From Tigriopus japonicus (taxonomy: Eukaryota > Arthropoda > Copepoda > Harpacticoida > Harpacticidae): 64,000 nucleotides of DNA. Positions 43,601-56,400 of this stretch are shown piece by piece. A program made the translations under genes and the position numbers. The stretch is taken from positions 7,646,217 through 7,710,216 of the forward strand of contig CM021314.1 in the NCBI GenBank assembly GCA_010645155.1, written 5' to 3'. How positions within the stretch are numbered: the first letter of the stretch is position 1; each line of letters opens with the position of its first letter. A model generated the notes under the pieces. That model was not told where the DNA came from, ran no database searches, and worked only from the letters and a program-made list of their open reading frames with translations.

Positions 43601-46600
43601 TAAGTAGCAACCACTCTTATTTAGAGGTGGAAAAAAATCTCAGCGTTGAAAAGTGCATTTTGAACAGACTCATTTTCTTGGTCTCCGAAACCAGAGGTTT
43701 GGTTGGCACCAACACCTTGGAATAGTTGTTCATTATTTCATGCCGCCCGCGCGGCTCAGCTTTTGCACCCTCGGTCCTTCCGTCATTCATTACTAAACAG
43801 TATACTGTCTACTACTAGATGGAATGAGTCTTTTTCCAAGCAAATTGTAGACTCAGAGACCTCTAATGAAGTATGACCTAGGCACCACCAACCAACGACT
43901 GACTGAGTGCTTGACGTTAGACCCCCTGGTTGATGGACTCAAGGGGGAAGTCGTGGTATCCCTCAATTTGAGGCTCTATAAACGCAGACCAAGGGCGGAC
44001 AGATATAGTAATTACACAGATTGACCTCCCATCAGCGACCAAGACCAAGTTGTACCACTTGTTACCGCACACATGGTCAATAACAGAAACCAACCAGTAG
44101 ATAGATAGAAAGATGCCTTAACGTTTCTGGCTTGGGTTTTGTGAACATAAGTTGGTAGGTAGGTAGGTTTCCTCTAGAGTATTGGGTGTAATAATGGGTT
44201 AACTAGGAGGTATGTCCACTACTTGTGGGTATTGGTTTTTCTTGGAAGTAATTACGAACCATTTTGAGCGAAAGGACGTTTCTTGAACCGGGTTGCAAAG
44301 AGCTTGAGTGAATGAGCTTGGATTTGCTTTTGTGGAAAAATATCTATTTTTCTTCATACCCCAAAACTTTCATTAAATCGAATCGAACCCCGCACCTTCA
44401 ATTTGAGCATTCAAATTTTTGAGTTCTTATCCTTAAATCAAGCCTTGTTCTTCAATTTTTTTCTAATTAATTCTTCTGGATTGCCTAACAGAACGGAACA
44501 AACAAATTTATGTTTTAGAGAAACTAGCAATATTTAAAGGTTTATTGATTGCTTACTAAGAAGAACAACCACATTGTTCATCCTAATATTTGGAAAATTT
44601 CTATTTTCAAACTCATTTAAACTAAGAATATATATGACTTTCGCATTCGATTCTGATTGGTCACATCATTTTTTTAATGATTCTCCAAATTTAGACAAGA
44701 TTTTTTTCCAATAGAGCAAGCTGTATCGTTTCGTTTCAAAATTGTGACTTTGTACTTGATTTTGTTTGTGGTTTCAGACAATTTCCCGCCTTCAATGCAT
44801 ATTTCAACTTTTCCCAACGATGAATGATACTATACAACTGAATTAGGGGCCAAAATAGTAAAGGGACTTACCATCCTCTTTACTCCATAACAAGAATGAT
44901 CTCGACCAACGCGATATCACAAGTCTTATTTTAAGTGGCTAACCAATCAGTGTTTAGGATAAGAATTACGCCCAGTCGAGTTGCAGTGGAGTAAGTCTTC
45001 TGAACATTGACTGGATGGAGTTTGTCTGAGGTCTAGAGCGAGTGACTGCCCACCCAAAAAAATGAGTGACGGTAAATGCATTACATGCCCCCCTTGACGT
45101 ATTGGACCCCCCTCCCCCCCAAAAATAAACAAACAGGTGTGCGAGTCTACCCCGATTATCGGTTAGAACCCTCTTCTTCCGACCAAAAAAGTTATACTTT
45201 GCACGGCTGGACAATAGAATGGGGCACAAGTTTTAAGTGTCTTTTACAAAGGATTTGGAGGTCCTTGAACCCTACCACTCCAGCTTTGATTACTTGGTTT
45301 AACATGGGAAGTTATTTTTGGGCCTTACTTCTTGCTTTCGGATTTCGGAATATTATTGCTAAACTTAGAGGTGATGAGGCTTGTCAAATGAGGTAAGTTG
45401 TCAGTGAAACTACTTGAGGTCTCTGTCAATATCACAAAATTTATTGTACGGACACTCGCACGGAAATGTAAAATGAGGAATGCATAACATACGTACATAA
45501 CTGATTGTTTATTTATTCAAATCCAAAAATGTTAAAGAGAAAACAAAGTGACACGCTCGCACCATGAGAAAAAAAACAGTCACCCTGGTGGATTTGGTTA
45601 GCTTTGCATTGGCGAAGACAACAAATCCTTGAAATATGCCGTTGGATTAATTAACATGCCATTTGCAGGAGACATTGAATACTTTCACATGTTTAGACCA
45701 ATTAGTTGGGAATTGCATCAGCGATAAGACAGTTTGACCCTGAGCCCGCCGATGATGATTATAGAAAAACAAAAACTGAATACGGCAGAAAACTGAATGA
45801 ATAATAACTTGCGAGCATGGACATGAAACAGGCGTGGCAGGGATGGATGGGCGGGCTCTACGGGGAGAAACTGCTCCTTGTGCCAATACTGTGGGAGGAC
45901 ACACGCAACATGTAATTGGAATCGATCGACAAATTACGTTAACGATCAATAACACACGATTTTTATAACAGTTGTTCTTCACTCTTTTTTTCTAGCTCAA
46001 TTCCTTCTTTTCGGTGTTTGAAGTGTATCAAACTTGTTTTTTCAATAAGCAATCCCAAGTGGACTAAGGAATGTAATGAGTCGGGGTGATCTGGGTTTTT
46101 GCGTCATTATCAAGCGTATATTCAAGCACTGAAATGCAATCAATCTTGTAAAGGTACATTTTTCCCAATTTCATCAAAATTATCGGTTGAAGGAGTAAAA
46201 TAAGGAGGAGACGATTTGAGTACATCTTCATTCCGTTTCGTGCGGAACTGACCCCATTATTATCATTATTATGATGATCATGCATGCAAACGGATCAAAT
46301 ATGCGAGTAAGACAAAACGGGGATGGGGCAGGGCTTTTGCATTTGACGATTCGTCTTGTTTGGTTGTTGATGTCAATGGGTTTGGAATTGGAAAAGAGAC
46401 GGGTCGTTCCTCAATCTGACTGAGATTCAATCTATTTCAACGCAGTATTTGGAAACGAAGGGCATGTTTTTGATTCATATCACACACAATAGTATGGATT
46501 GGGTGGTGGGATGTTTGTTCTTATAGATTGTGCTGATGCGGGCAATAGTTATAATAGTAATGATAATAATCATAATAATGGGGCGTATGTATAGTAATGG

Positions 46601-46656
46601 TTGTATTTGTTGTAGTGGGTTCATCTTCATTATCATCATGTTCTCGGGGTTCACTT
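40601..46656. other. Largely anonymous region downstream of the FGF gene
   Basis: Several overlapping open frames on both strands at 42027-42420 and 42756-43320 are longer than most chance frames, but none resembles a family I know and I cannot choose a strand. A tRNA-like A/B-box pair near 42548-42582 lacks a matching acceptor stem. Simple ATA/ATG repeats lie at 46540-46640, within what would be the 3' UTR of the FGF gene. No transposon ends were paired here. Confidence 0.4.
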
Positions 46657-47427
46657 TCATTGTAGTAAATTTTCTTCATGTTGTTTCATAAAATCTGAGT
46701 GAGAGTCAATGGGTCGTTGTGGGTGTTTGTTGTCGTTGTTGCTCTTGTGGTTGTTGTGTGATTGTAGATAGGACGGAGAAAGTTCTGAGATCACGTCAAT
46801 GTCAGAGTGTTGCTCAAGCAACGACTCACCCTTCAGGGGCTGAAGGCGGTTCTTCGATAAAGAGCTCGAAGATGAGGAGAAGGTTGACGACTTTCTCGAG
46901 GCGGAAAAGTCTCGGCCGGGTCGTCGCCGTTGATGAAGTCTCCTCGAAGGGCTTTTCCGCTCCTTCTCCACTTGTGCGCGAGTGTCAAGTGCAGGCGATT
47001 GTTCTCGTAGATGCGCCTTCTCGACGTGGGCAAAGAGGCCGCCCCATTTGATCATGGGACTGGTCGGAGAGTATTTGCCCGTGGAGAACATGAACTCGCA
47101 CGAGTCCTCACGGATGTTCCGATGCACCAAAGATCCTCGTCTCCTCTTCAGCATGGGTTTCGGGAGGTAGATGAGGTCCCCATTAGGGAGGCGTTTGGCC
47201 CGTGACCGCTTCTGGTGGAACCCAAGGAGCCAAACTTCGCTTCGCCTTTGTCGACCATAGACTGACTGGTATTGTACGAAGCGATGTCGCTCTGAAATGG
47301 GTGAGGTGGATGACCACGGGGACGACGACGACGAGGAGGAGGAGGAACCCTTGTGGAATGAGTCCATGTCTACGGAGATCTCGTAGAAGGAACATAGCGG
47401 GCCCATGCGATTTGCTCGTGTCTTTGA
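46657..47427 (-). CDS. FGF exon 4: end of the core, Ser-rich insert and long tail
   Basis: Acceptor TCTCTTTCGTTCCAG at 47428; TGA stop at 46657-46659. It encodes residues 184-439. The core segment starts SKTRANR and CSFYEI. The Ser run S211-S219 (47320-47346) is coded by a near-pure triplet repeat seen on the plus strand as GAC/GAG units. The tail contains KR/RRR clusters, a second Ser run and Asn/His-rich sequence, and is probably disordered. Several plus-strand frames here (46719-47504) are antisense shadows. Confidence 0.9.
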   Translation of the reverse strand, partial: SKTRANRMGPLCSFYEISVDMDSFHKGSSSSSSSSSPWSSTSPISERHRFVQYQSVYGRQRRSEVWLLGFHQKRSRAKRLPNGDLIYLPKPMLKRRRGSLVHRNIREDSCEFMFSTGKYSPTSPMIKWGGLFAHVEKAHLREQSPALDTRAQVEKERKSPSRRLHQRRRPGRDFSASRKSSTFSSSSSSLSKNRLQPLKGESLLEQHSDIDVISELSPSYLQSHNNHKSNNDNKHPQRPIDSHSDFMKQHEENLLQ

Positions 47428-50400
47428 CTGGAACGAAAGAGAAACAAAAGTACGTTAGTTGGGACGATTTAAGAGCCATACGTAACTTGTTGTTATCGGA
47501 GTGAACGTGTGTTGGAAGGCCTTCTATCAATCTAGGTCAGGATCAGAGGGTGAACGAGAAATGTTATGTTTGTCAGGAAAGTGAGTTCACAACAGGCCTA
47601 CTCTGCAAAATCAAGCTTAATCAAATGCACTAGATTCTTTTTTCTCATGCTTGCCAGAGAAACCCAGAATAAGAGCAAGCGCAATTAGAAGTGATGAAAC
47701 CTGAAAGTCTTTGCAAGAAGCCAACTTAGTAAGTGTGAAACATTATCTACATCTGTCCTTATCAACGGACATAAAACGTGTTCCGAGAAATACATTACCA
47801 TCAGTGTTAAGGTAAACGATGGAATTATAGAATTCACGATTAATGATATAGACTACAAACATGAAAAATAACTTGCGATGTTATGAAAGATTTTACAGCT
47901 AATCAATTTCACTACATACATGAATCATTAATTTATAAGTTGTACTTTTTGCACCCCTTAACTCAGCCAACCCGTTGCTGTAGTATGCAGATAAGGGCAA
48001 GGCCTTCCATATTGTGTACAGTAGTACAGTATTTGAACTTGAATTCGTAGAGTCGGCTTTTTTGAAAGGACATGAAATCGGACTACTCGAGTGCAAATCT
48101 TCAGGACCTTCACCCGTTTTCCAATGTGTCAAAACTCGAAATGAAAAATTCAAGGCAGAGAGATTGCAAATTTCGGCTAACCTGTGGGTTCTTTTCAGAA
48201 ATATTCTTTCCCAAATAACTATCTTGACTTTGAGCCTTCACAAGTCTTTTGTCTTCATTTTTTTGTCTTTACCCGAACATGATGCTTGTGGTATGAGGAA
48301 TATTCTGGAGCTCCAATATAAAAAATAAGTTGGCTAACACGAGTAATGCCACACGCTTAAGTAAAAGAAGATAAAATACATGTCAGGTAAGGTTGACACT
48401 TTCTTTCAAGGTCTTCACGGTTTTACATCTACGTAGGAAAGATGTTTTGACAAGGGCCACGTTTGGATAAATATTCATCTTTTGGTAAGAAGAAAGATGG
48501 AGTATGATTTCAAACCGCTACCTGCGTAAGCATGACGTTCGATATTTTCTCAGGCTTTTTTTATTTTGTTGTCCCTACTGATCCGTTTACAACACTTCTT
48601 GTGAACTTCTTCCGCTCTATGAGACATCTTGGAGTCACTCAGGCTCCGGTTGTAAATTCGGCTGACTAAAGTGACTTCAACTCCTCTCTTCCATCTCCTT
48701 TTGATCTCACAATAATAAATGAATGAAAACCGACGACCCCTTCTTGAAGTTGCAACCCTTGATTGCCCCAGACCATTAGTCATAAATCCACCGAGTCACA
48801 TTCAATGAAAGTTGATTGACCACTACAGCTTCTTCCCATGACCCTTTCACGGCAAGGAAATTCTTTGAAGATTCATTTATCCAAGAAATCGAAGAAAATG
48901 ATCAAGAACCAGCGGTAAACCTGAAATTGGATGCCAGCTCGGCACACAAAGGCTTGTTTGCCAATTGATATCGAACATTTTAATGAATCGTTCAATTGCT
49001 CTTCGACCAACTTTGATTACATGTAGATTGAAGCATCACCTCAGCGCCTCCTCCACCTTTATCGTTTCATCTTATTCAGAATTACTAGAGCACCCTTTGA
49101 GTCATGTCAGTGGGTTGGTTGGCGGCTCGATGTTGGAAGCGACAGATTGTGGCAGAAAAGGGGCGCAAATTTGTCGCTCAATTTAGCTTCGGAGAACGGA
49201 GGAGGAGAGCGAGATCGGCACTCAGATTCAATTTCATGTAATGGTTCTCTAATTGTTGACTGATGTCAGGCATAAATCAAGCGAGGGGAGTGCCACACCA
49301 CTCCATGACACCGCTCACATTCCAAGTGCTCTGTTCTAAATGTATGTAGTATGTGCGCGAGTATTGAGCAGTGGCTCTTTTGGAATTAGATGGATGGACG
49401 GATAGATGGATGGGTGACGGTGTCGGTCGCAGGCCAAAGGCGCCATCCATGTCAATGGCATGAGCACATTTTCAGATAGGGAGGAAAAACAATCCCGTCC
49501 CGAGAGTCTCAAAGTCCGGCATTAGTATACATATGTGTACTGTATGTAGTTGACGCTTGATGAGATGAGGCGCCACCTTGCATTTGTGTGGAAGTTACGG
49601 ACACTACCAAACTAAGACAAGAGACGAGCATATTTCACGCTCTTTTATCTCCCGATCAACGCTTATGGAGAAAAATGTGGTCAGTCCTTAAAAAAAAGCC
49701 GCTAGATTCAAATGACTTTTCGACTCTTCTACGTTTGTGGCGCCAGGATCTGTCCAAAAAAGCCAAGAGAGTCCGAACACAGAGCGAGATGTGTGCATTT
49801 TCCATGTTTCACAAGCTATGCAAACAACGCGCTTATTACGTAAATGAGGAGTCGTCCGTCGCTCGTTCCTTGGCTGCAGACCAGATTGAAAATCCGCCAG
49901 ATTTTTTGCGGGGTAATAAATCAGTCAAAATTGTTACGAGAACTTCTGACGACGCTTACCGTCTACTTACTTACGGGATGGTCGATCATCCCTCCTCATT
50001 CTAAGACTATCATCATGATTATCGGCCATCAATATTCGTCTCTCGCCCATCCGAGTTCGGATCACTCGTGGTCTTAATAAAACAGTCATTTGTCAATCCT
50101 TTTTTGCCATCAAATGACGACGCAAGAGTAGTCAAAAAACTTCTCGACTCATTGTCGAAAAGGGACTCCCTAGTGATTGACGGCTTATTTTTTGCGCCCT
50201 TCTCGTCTTCATATGGTCCTTTGAGTGAACAATCACAACAACCAACACCATCTTACAGTCAACTAGTGTTTGAATGAAGTTCAACCGACCCATCTTCTTC
50301 CTACATTCAAATGAACATACATGGTACATGTGTAGGTTGTCCAAACTTACGTACTCATACCGTACTGTAGGCATTTCTGGTTGAGAGTTGATCTCCAATT

Positions 50401-53400
50401 CAAACATAGCTTTTGGCCACGAAGGAACTCCTTACGACAGCCTTTTTATTCCACCGACTACATACATCCTTCTAAGCTACGACAGCACCGAAGACATATC
50501 AAGTACTAACATGTTGTTAGTGTATTTGAGTAATGGCGAAACTCGAGATCGCAAACAAAAATTGGCAAGCATATCATCGAACCGATCTGAGCACTCTCTT
50601 CACTTTTAGGACAGCAGGGAAAGCTTGAAAGACGAGTCAGATTCCAAGCTTTGAACCCGGCTTTCAAATTGCAAAAAGCAACGTGTGAGATTTCGTTCGT
50701 CCATGCTGGGGACTAAAGAATCACATGGATCGGTTGTCCTAGCCTTGACTTACGTAAGTCATTTGCCAACACGAGTGAATGGGATGGATTAACATTATCA
50801 TAAGGCGACGTCGTCCTTCTCGTCAAAGTCGTCACCCTCGCTCGTCCTAGTAAGGTCCCCTTTCCCCCTGAACGTGATGCGCAAACAAATATCGTATATT
50901 CAAGTGAGCAAATATTTTGATGGACTTCAGGAAGGACATTCACCACCATGGCTGACGGACTTTTCTCCCTCTCTCTCACCCCAAACTTGCCCTACTCACC
51001 CTACATTTCAAGAACGCACACACACGCACGTGCAGATGGAACGGAGAAAATCGAGAGTCGAATTCCAATCAATTTAAGATTCTATATGCGAGTGCACAAT
51101 CCATCTGGATACAGTCACCAGAAACGGCTAATTAATCAGTCAATCGGTTGACTGGTTCGACCAGTCGTCGCCTCGCGTCAAAGGTTATTCTGTATGCCAA
51201 TAAGCCACCGTGTAATGCAGAAGTGGGGAATGCCAAAAAGCTTGGGCAGGAAAAAAATACGCACGATTATTAAACCCCATCCTCGGATCATTCCTCTTTT
51301 GTTCTTGTCCAGTCGAGTTTCAACGCTTAGATAATTACTCAAGCACTGGCTATTGTCAAAACTGAAAACTTGGAAGAAGGCCTACACGCGGAGTTTGAGG
51401 CATTAGTAGCAAGCTGACTGACTGGCTGCATGTTGATATTTGATGGGTGGCTTATATCAATATTGGTTTTGTACACTCTCCATCTCAATTCTTCCATGCC
51501 TCTTGTCTTGGCCTCTTCCACTTCACTGCCAAGACAAGGAGGTAACACAAATGGAATACAACTACTAACCCTCAAGTCAAAGAGACAGATTCAGAATTTC
51601 CTGAGACGTAGAAAAGGCCAAGAAATTAACAAGTTAGGATTTCTACGTGCACTACCCCTAGAGGATAACAAGTAACCGTTGGTGATTTGCGAACCATGAA
51701 ATGAAAAAGAAATGCAGCGGAGGATGTTGCTTGTTATTGCCGTTATCAAAAAGAAGGAGGACGAGGGATGATTGAACTACTGCCAAGAGTATTACTTGCT
51801 CTTTTTTTCTTCTTAATTGCCAGGCACAGAAATCGATCGAGATGGCCCAACAGTTAAGTACACCACCCTCTCCACTTTTCTGCTCGTTGTCGAAGAACTC
51901 TGTCTATAGATGTAGCGGACAGGTGTGCTCAACAAGCAACGAAAGTAAGCAAGTTCCGGTCGAAAGAAGGTCCGTGCAGAATCTTCCAACGAACCATCCC
52001 CAATCGAAGATCCTGTCGACCTTTGGATGTGATTCGCTTACATCATCGAACTCAATCTCACACACATAAAATTCTGCTGACGTTGACTTAAAGACGTTCG
52101 AAGAAAAGGTCACTTCACAATCGACAACTTGCTAATGATTTGATCTAACCACGAGAGATGCTAAAGGGCGCATTCATAACGGATAAGCTGTTGATGACAA
52201 TGCCGAATCGTTAATCATGTGAAACTCACTAATTTAATGTGCCGTATCCTCCATCGCATAAACAAGATTGCTTCGGCTTCAGCTTCCTTGGCACTCCAAA
52301 GTAGGTCCAATTGAGCACCGATCCGAGTTCTGGTTATGCTGATGATGGCACGTTGCTAAAGACCACATCCTGTCATGAGTTGACGCCAATGGACAGTACG
52401 CATGTGGCGAGCTCAGGATCATCCCTGAAGGACTGACCAGTAATTAATCGAGTTAATCACGGGATCCCTGGCAAAAGGGACTTCCACATTTTATGATGGA
52501 TGGACGAGACCTGTGAGTTAGAGGAACTCTGCTCTTGATCCATCTTTGTTTTCGAGCAAACCTCCCACTTAATGGGGCACAGAAGGTACTACCCATAACC
52601 GTACTCGGAGAGAGCGAGAGAGCACATACAAGTGAGAACGGTATATTTTGGTTGATGGCTCAATTTTCACTACCTAAATTGGAAAACAACGAGGGTAGAG
52701 AGAGACTCGAGGACGCACTCGCTCTAGGAGCCGTAATTGAACAAAAAGGTGCTAAAATTAAGAGATCAAGAACAAAAGCGGCACGACTTGGTGTGACCGG
52801 TGTTCTTGTCCTTGGGCACCATATTCAAGATAAGCTTTATGGTTATAGCCTTCCTGGAAGGACATTTAACCCGATTTTGAAATTGACCTACTGGGTTGAA
52901 GTGCCCCCAAATAACAAGTCCTAATGTACGAACCATGAGCCTTCAAGGGACTAACTGAATGACTGACTGACTGGTTTGCACCATTTGAGCAACCGTCACC
53001 CGTTATTCAAGAAGAAGGAGGTAAGACGTAAAAATAACTGGAATGATATCTTGTTCAGTCGAGAGCCGTGCAAACCCCAGAGTATTGATAACAAAGCATC
53101 CCTCTCAGAAAGTTATTTCAGGTCCCATAAAAACATTTCAAAGCGTTCAAGTCACCGAAGATTTTTTGAGCATGAAATTCGAAAAAACAATGGTCTAATT
53201 TACGGCCCCCCAAAAATTAAGGCGCAAGATCAGCTACCAATGTCTTTCTTCGTCTTTCCTTCCTTAAGTTTGAGGGATTTGAAGGAGATGATTTTGTACT
53301 TGCGAGAGATGTAGAGGTATCAAGTTATTTCGGCTCTTTTCCACAAATAAGATGCTTTGCCAGACTTCATAAATCAAGTATTATGTCGGTGTTCATTACT

Positions 53401-56400
53401 TCGGAGCCGTGTTTATCTTTCAGAAACATCCTCTCTCTCTCTCTCTTTCTTCTTTGCACCACTCTTTTTATTTAAAAAAGCGGAATATGATGGACGGTCT
53501 CCAATGGTTGGGTTGGCTCATGATTACCTTGTACATTGCACAAAGTGCCGCGCCATCAACAATCATTTGAAAATTATCATTGGAGGGGCTGAGAGCATCC
53601 TTTGCGGTAGAAAAAAATGCCAGGTAAACGAAATTCTTGACTGCTTCGATCTTGGATCAAAGTAGTCGTAGGTGATTCTTACTAGGCATCAAGTTGGCCA
53701 TTTTAAACTTACGGTAGACAAGACTTTTTGTGGGGAGTTCTATATTTTTAAAATCGTGTCCAGCGGGGATAGTTGTACTCTGCAGAAGCTGTCAGAATGA
53801 TAAATGAGCCAACCTTGAGAAACAAATAAGTGATATGTCTAAATCTGATGAAAGAGCCCGTGTCATCGACAAATCATAGTCCGAATTTGAACCCAGGGTT
53901 GCCAACTATTGTTACTTAGTGCTACATGCACAAAAGTGTACTCAAAAACCGCCCCTCCCCTAGTCTAGTTAGCATCGCCCCATCTAAACTATCTTTCATA
54001 GAACAGACAAAATTTTAGTGGGGCCCAACAAGGGGTCGTCGACTAGTTTCTAGAGTATGGTTGCTTGTCTCACATGAGAGCGAGTATGTAGTGACTGGTG
54101 CGGGTAATTCATATCAACTTGGCGACTTGAACGTCTCTTATGAGGCGCCATATTGACCAATGAAACAAGTTCCCTGCTGGGTTTGAAATGATTCCGGTTG
54201 AATCCTCATCACATACGGGCAAAATGTGATGATGAGCAGATCATCGATGCTTGGGCCTTGGGGCCAGATCAGACACACATTGTGGTCTCATGGCGCCTGA
54301 CCCCCTCGACTCCATATGGGCAACTGGATGCTCTCGTGCTGAGAGCGATTTGCTCGAGTAAAAGCTAAAAGGTCAGTTGTGGTCATATTTCCTCCTTCCA
54401 ACCATCACTATCTTATCTAGCCTTATGAGCTATCTGTGAACAATCCGCCAGAGGATTTGTTAAAGGGAGGAGAAGAGAACGTGGGGAACGCAATGGAGGA
54501 GGATGGGGACTGGGGTGGCATACATAAAAATGACTATTCGCCTTCTCATCTTTTGAAGCCCCAGGAAGAGAAGGAAAGAGGGAGGGAGGGAGGGAGACAA
54601 GAATCATCCACCGAACCAACGAAGGGAGAGCAAGCAAGCAAGAAGAGGAGCCAAAGAAAAGTGAATATTAAGGGGTGGAAAAGACCAAGTTGTCCAATCC
54701 CGTCCATGATGATGGGCATATTTTCTCTTGATTTTATCCCATTCAACCATGACCAAAGAGGCTTTTGATTTGAAATCACCTTCCATACTCTTTATCCGGC
54801 CAGCTGAGGAGCGGAAGCAGAGGTGGGCGTTGCTAGGTAAACCGCCATCCCCATCTCATTTGACAGGCAACGACAAAACAGAGGGAATGTGAACGATTTC
54901 ATCGAAATTTCCGAGCGCTTAAGGATTGCCAATTTTCGCTTCTCGCTGCTCGGAAGTTCTCTTTCAAGTCAAGAGGGGACAAAGACAAATCAATTGTTGG
55001 TTAACGGACCACCATCGTCTCATTAAAAAAAAGGAATTATTTCATCCCCAAAAAACATTGAATATGAGGCGACAAGTAAAGGCTGAAAACGTCCGTCATT
55101 TAAATTCCATTCTGTCCATGGGCCATCAAAATAACAAGACAAGAATGGACCTGGTCAAAAATTACGACGGGACTAAAGGTCCAGTACACAAATGTCATTG
55201 CCCATTGCCATTGCAATGAGCATTAGGCTCCTTAAAAAGAGTCAAGTAACTCATCAAAAATTGCCAGTCATTTGGCCCGTTTGTCGTCTAGAGGGGCATA
55301 CAATTACTTTGATAACTCGACACAACACGTGAGCTTAGATGAGCAAAGTGGAATCAGTTTAAACCCTCAAATGGCGTTCAGCATCTCTTTGCCTAATATA
55401 TCGAAATTTTGTGCCTAATCATGTCAAGTGCATCTTGTTGTGAACCTTTGCACTTCTGGCCGTTCCCTAGGGCGCCCTCAAATGCTATTATGGTCATGGT
55501 CACGGTAAACTCTGATCATCTTTTCTCCGTTTCACGCTTATCTCCTTGAAATATCTCAATGATGTTTATGTCGCGTGTAGTGATAGTACAGCTTGTAGTT
55601 TTGGTTGTTGTACGGTGATAGTAATGTCATCCATCATGAGCAAAGGCGCCAAAACTTTCGAAAAAGGCGAAAAATATCATCGAAAACCCCGTGTGATATT
55701 AAGAATTCGTCTCCACTAAAACAGCTTGAGGTCGTCGGGGATCCTTATGACGAGGAAGACCACGACGATGATGATGATGATGATGATGATGATGCTCATC
55801 ATACGGAGCATCATGAGCATCTTTGCCGTCTTCTTTCTGGGTGTCAATTTTTACCATTGGGTCTCGTTGACGCCCTTCCCCCTCTATTTCGTCTAGATGG
55901 CTCCCCAAAGTACACACATAAATCATGATTAGTTTTCTGGGAAGAATTCCAAAACCTGCCTCAATGGCTATTGGAAGAGATCGTGCCAAATAGGTTCGAT
56001 TTTGGTAGAATGGTTGCCCATCCAAGTAGTCATACGAGAAGGGGGAATTTTACCTTGGTTCTGTGGAAGACCATCGTTACTAACTTCAACGCTATCATGA
56101 GAGTGTGTCGCAAAATGAGTTGAAACTTGCAATACTAACCCGAAGGCCTTCAAACCACCCATGCTGAACAATCCTATTTGAAGAATAATTTGTAGGCGCT
56201 CACGCCAATGATATCACCTCAATTTGGACACTTTGAGCCTAATGACAAATGTTTTGCTCAACCCGTAAAAACGCCTTTCGAGCTCAAACTGGTTTGAGTC
56301 ACGCTATGTTCTTGTGAGGTTGTTCAAATAATTCCCAAGGCACAAAATGAGGAATTTGGAAGAACCGGGGGAAAATTGCGTTCTATAGCAACATATTCCG

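Noticed and set aside
46719..47504. Several plus-strand frames
   Set aside because: They are antisense to FGF exon 4; the long open frames reflect its biased codon composition.
49588..50004. 138-codon frame in the FGF intron
   Set aside because: It begins at GTG, has no family resemblance and no clear exon boundaries. It remains possible but cannot be supported.
52535..52924. 129-codon frame in the FGF intron
   Set aside because: No recognised domain and no initiation or splice evidence.
55605..55928. Frame with a poly-Asp run
   Set aside because: The Asp run is a translated (GAT)n microsatellite. The rest has no protein-like features.
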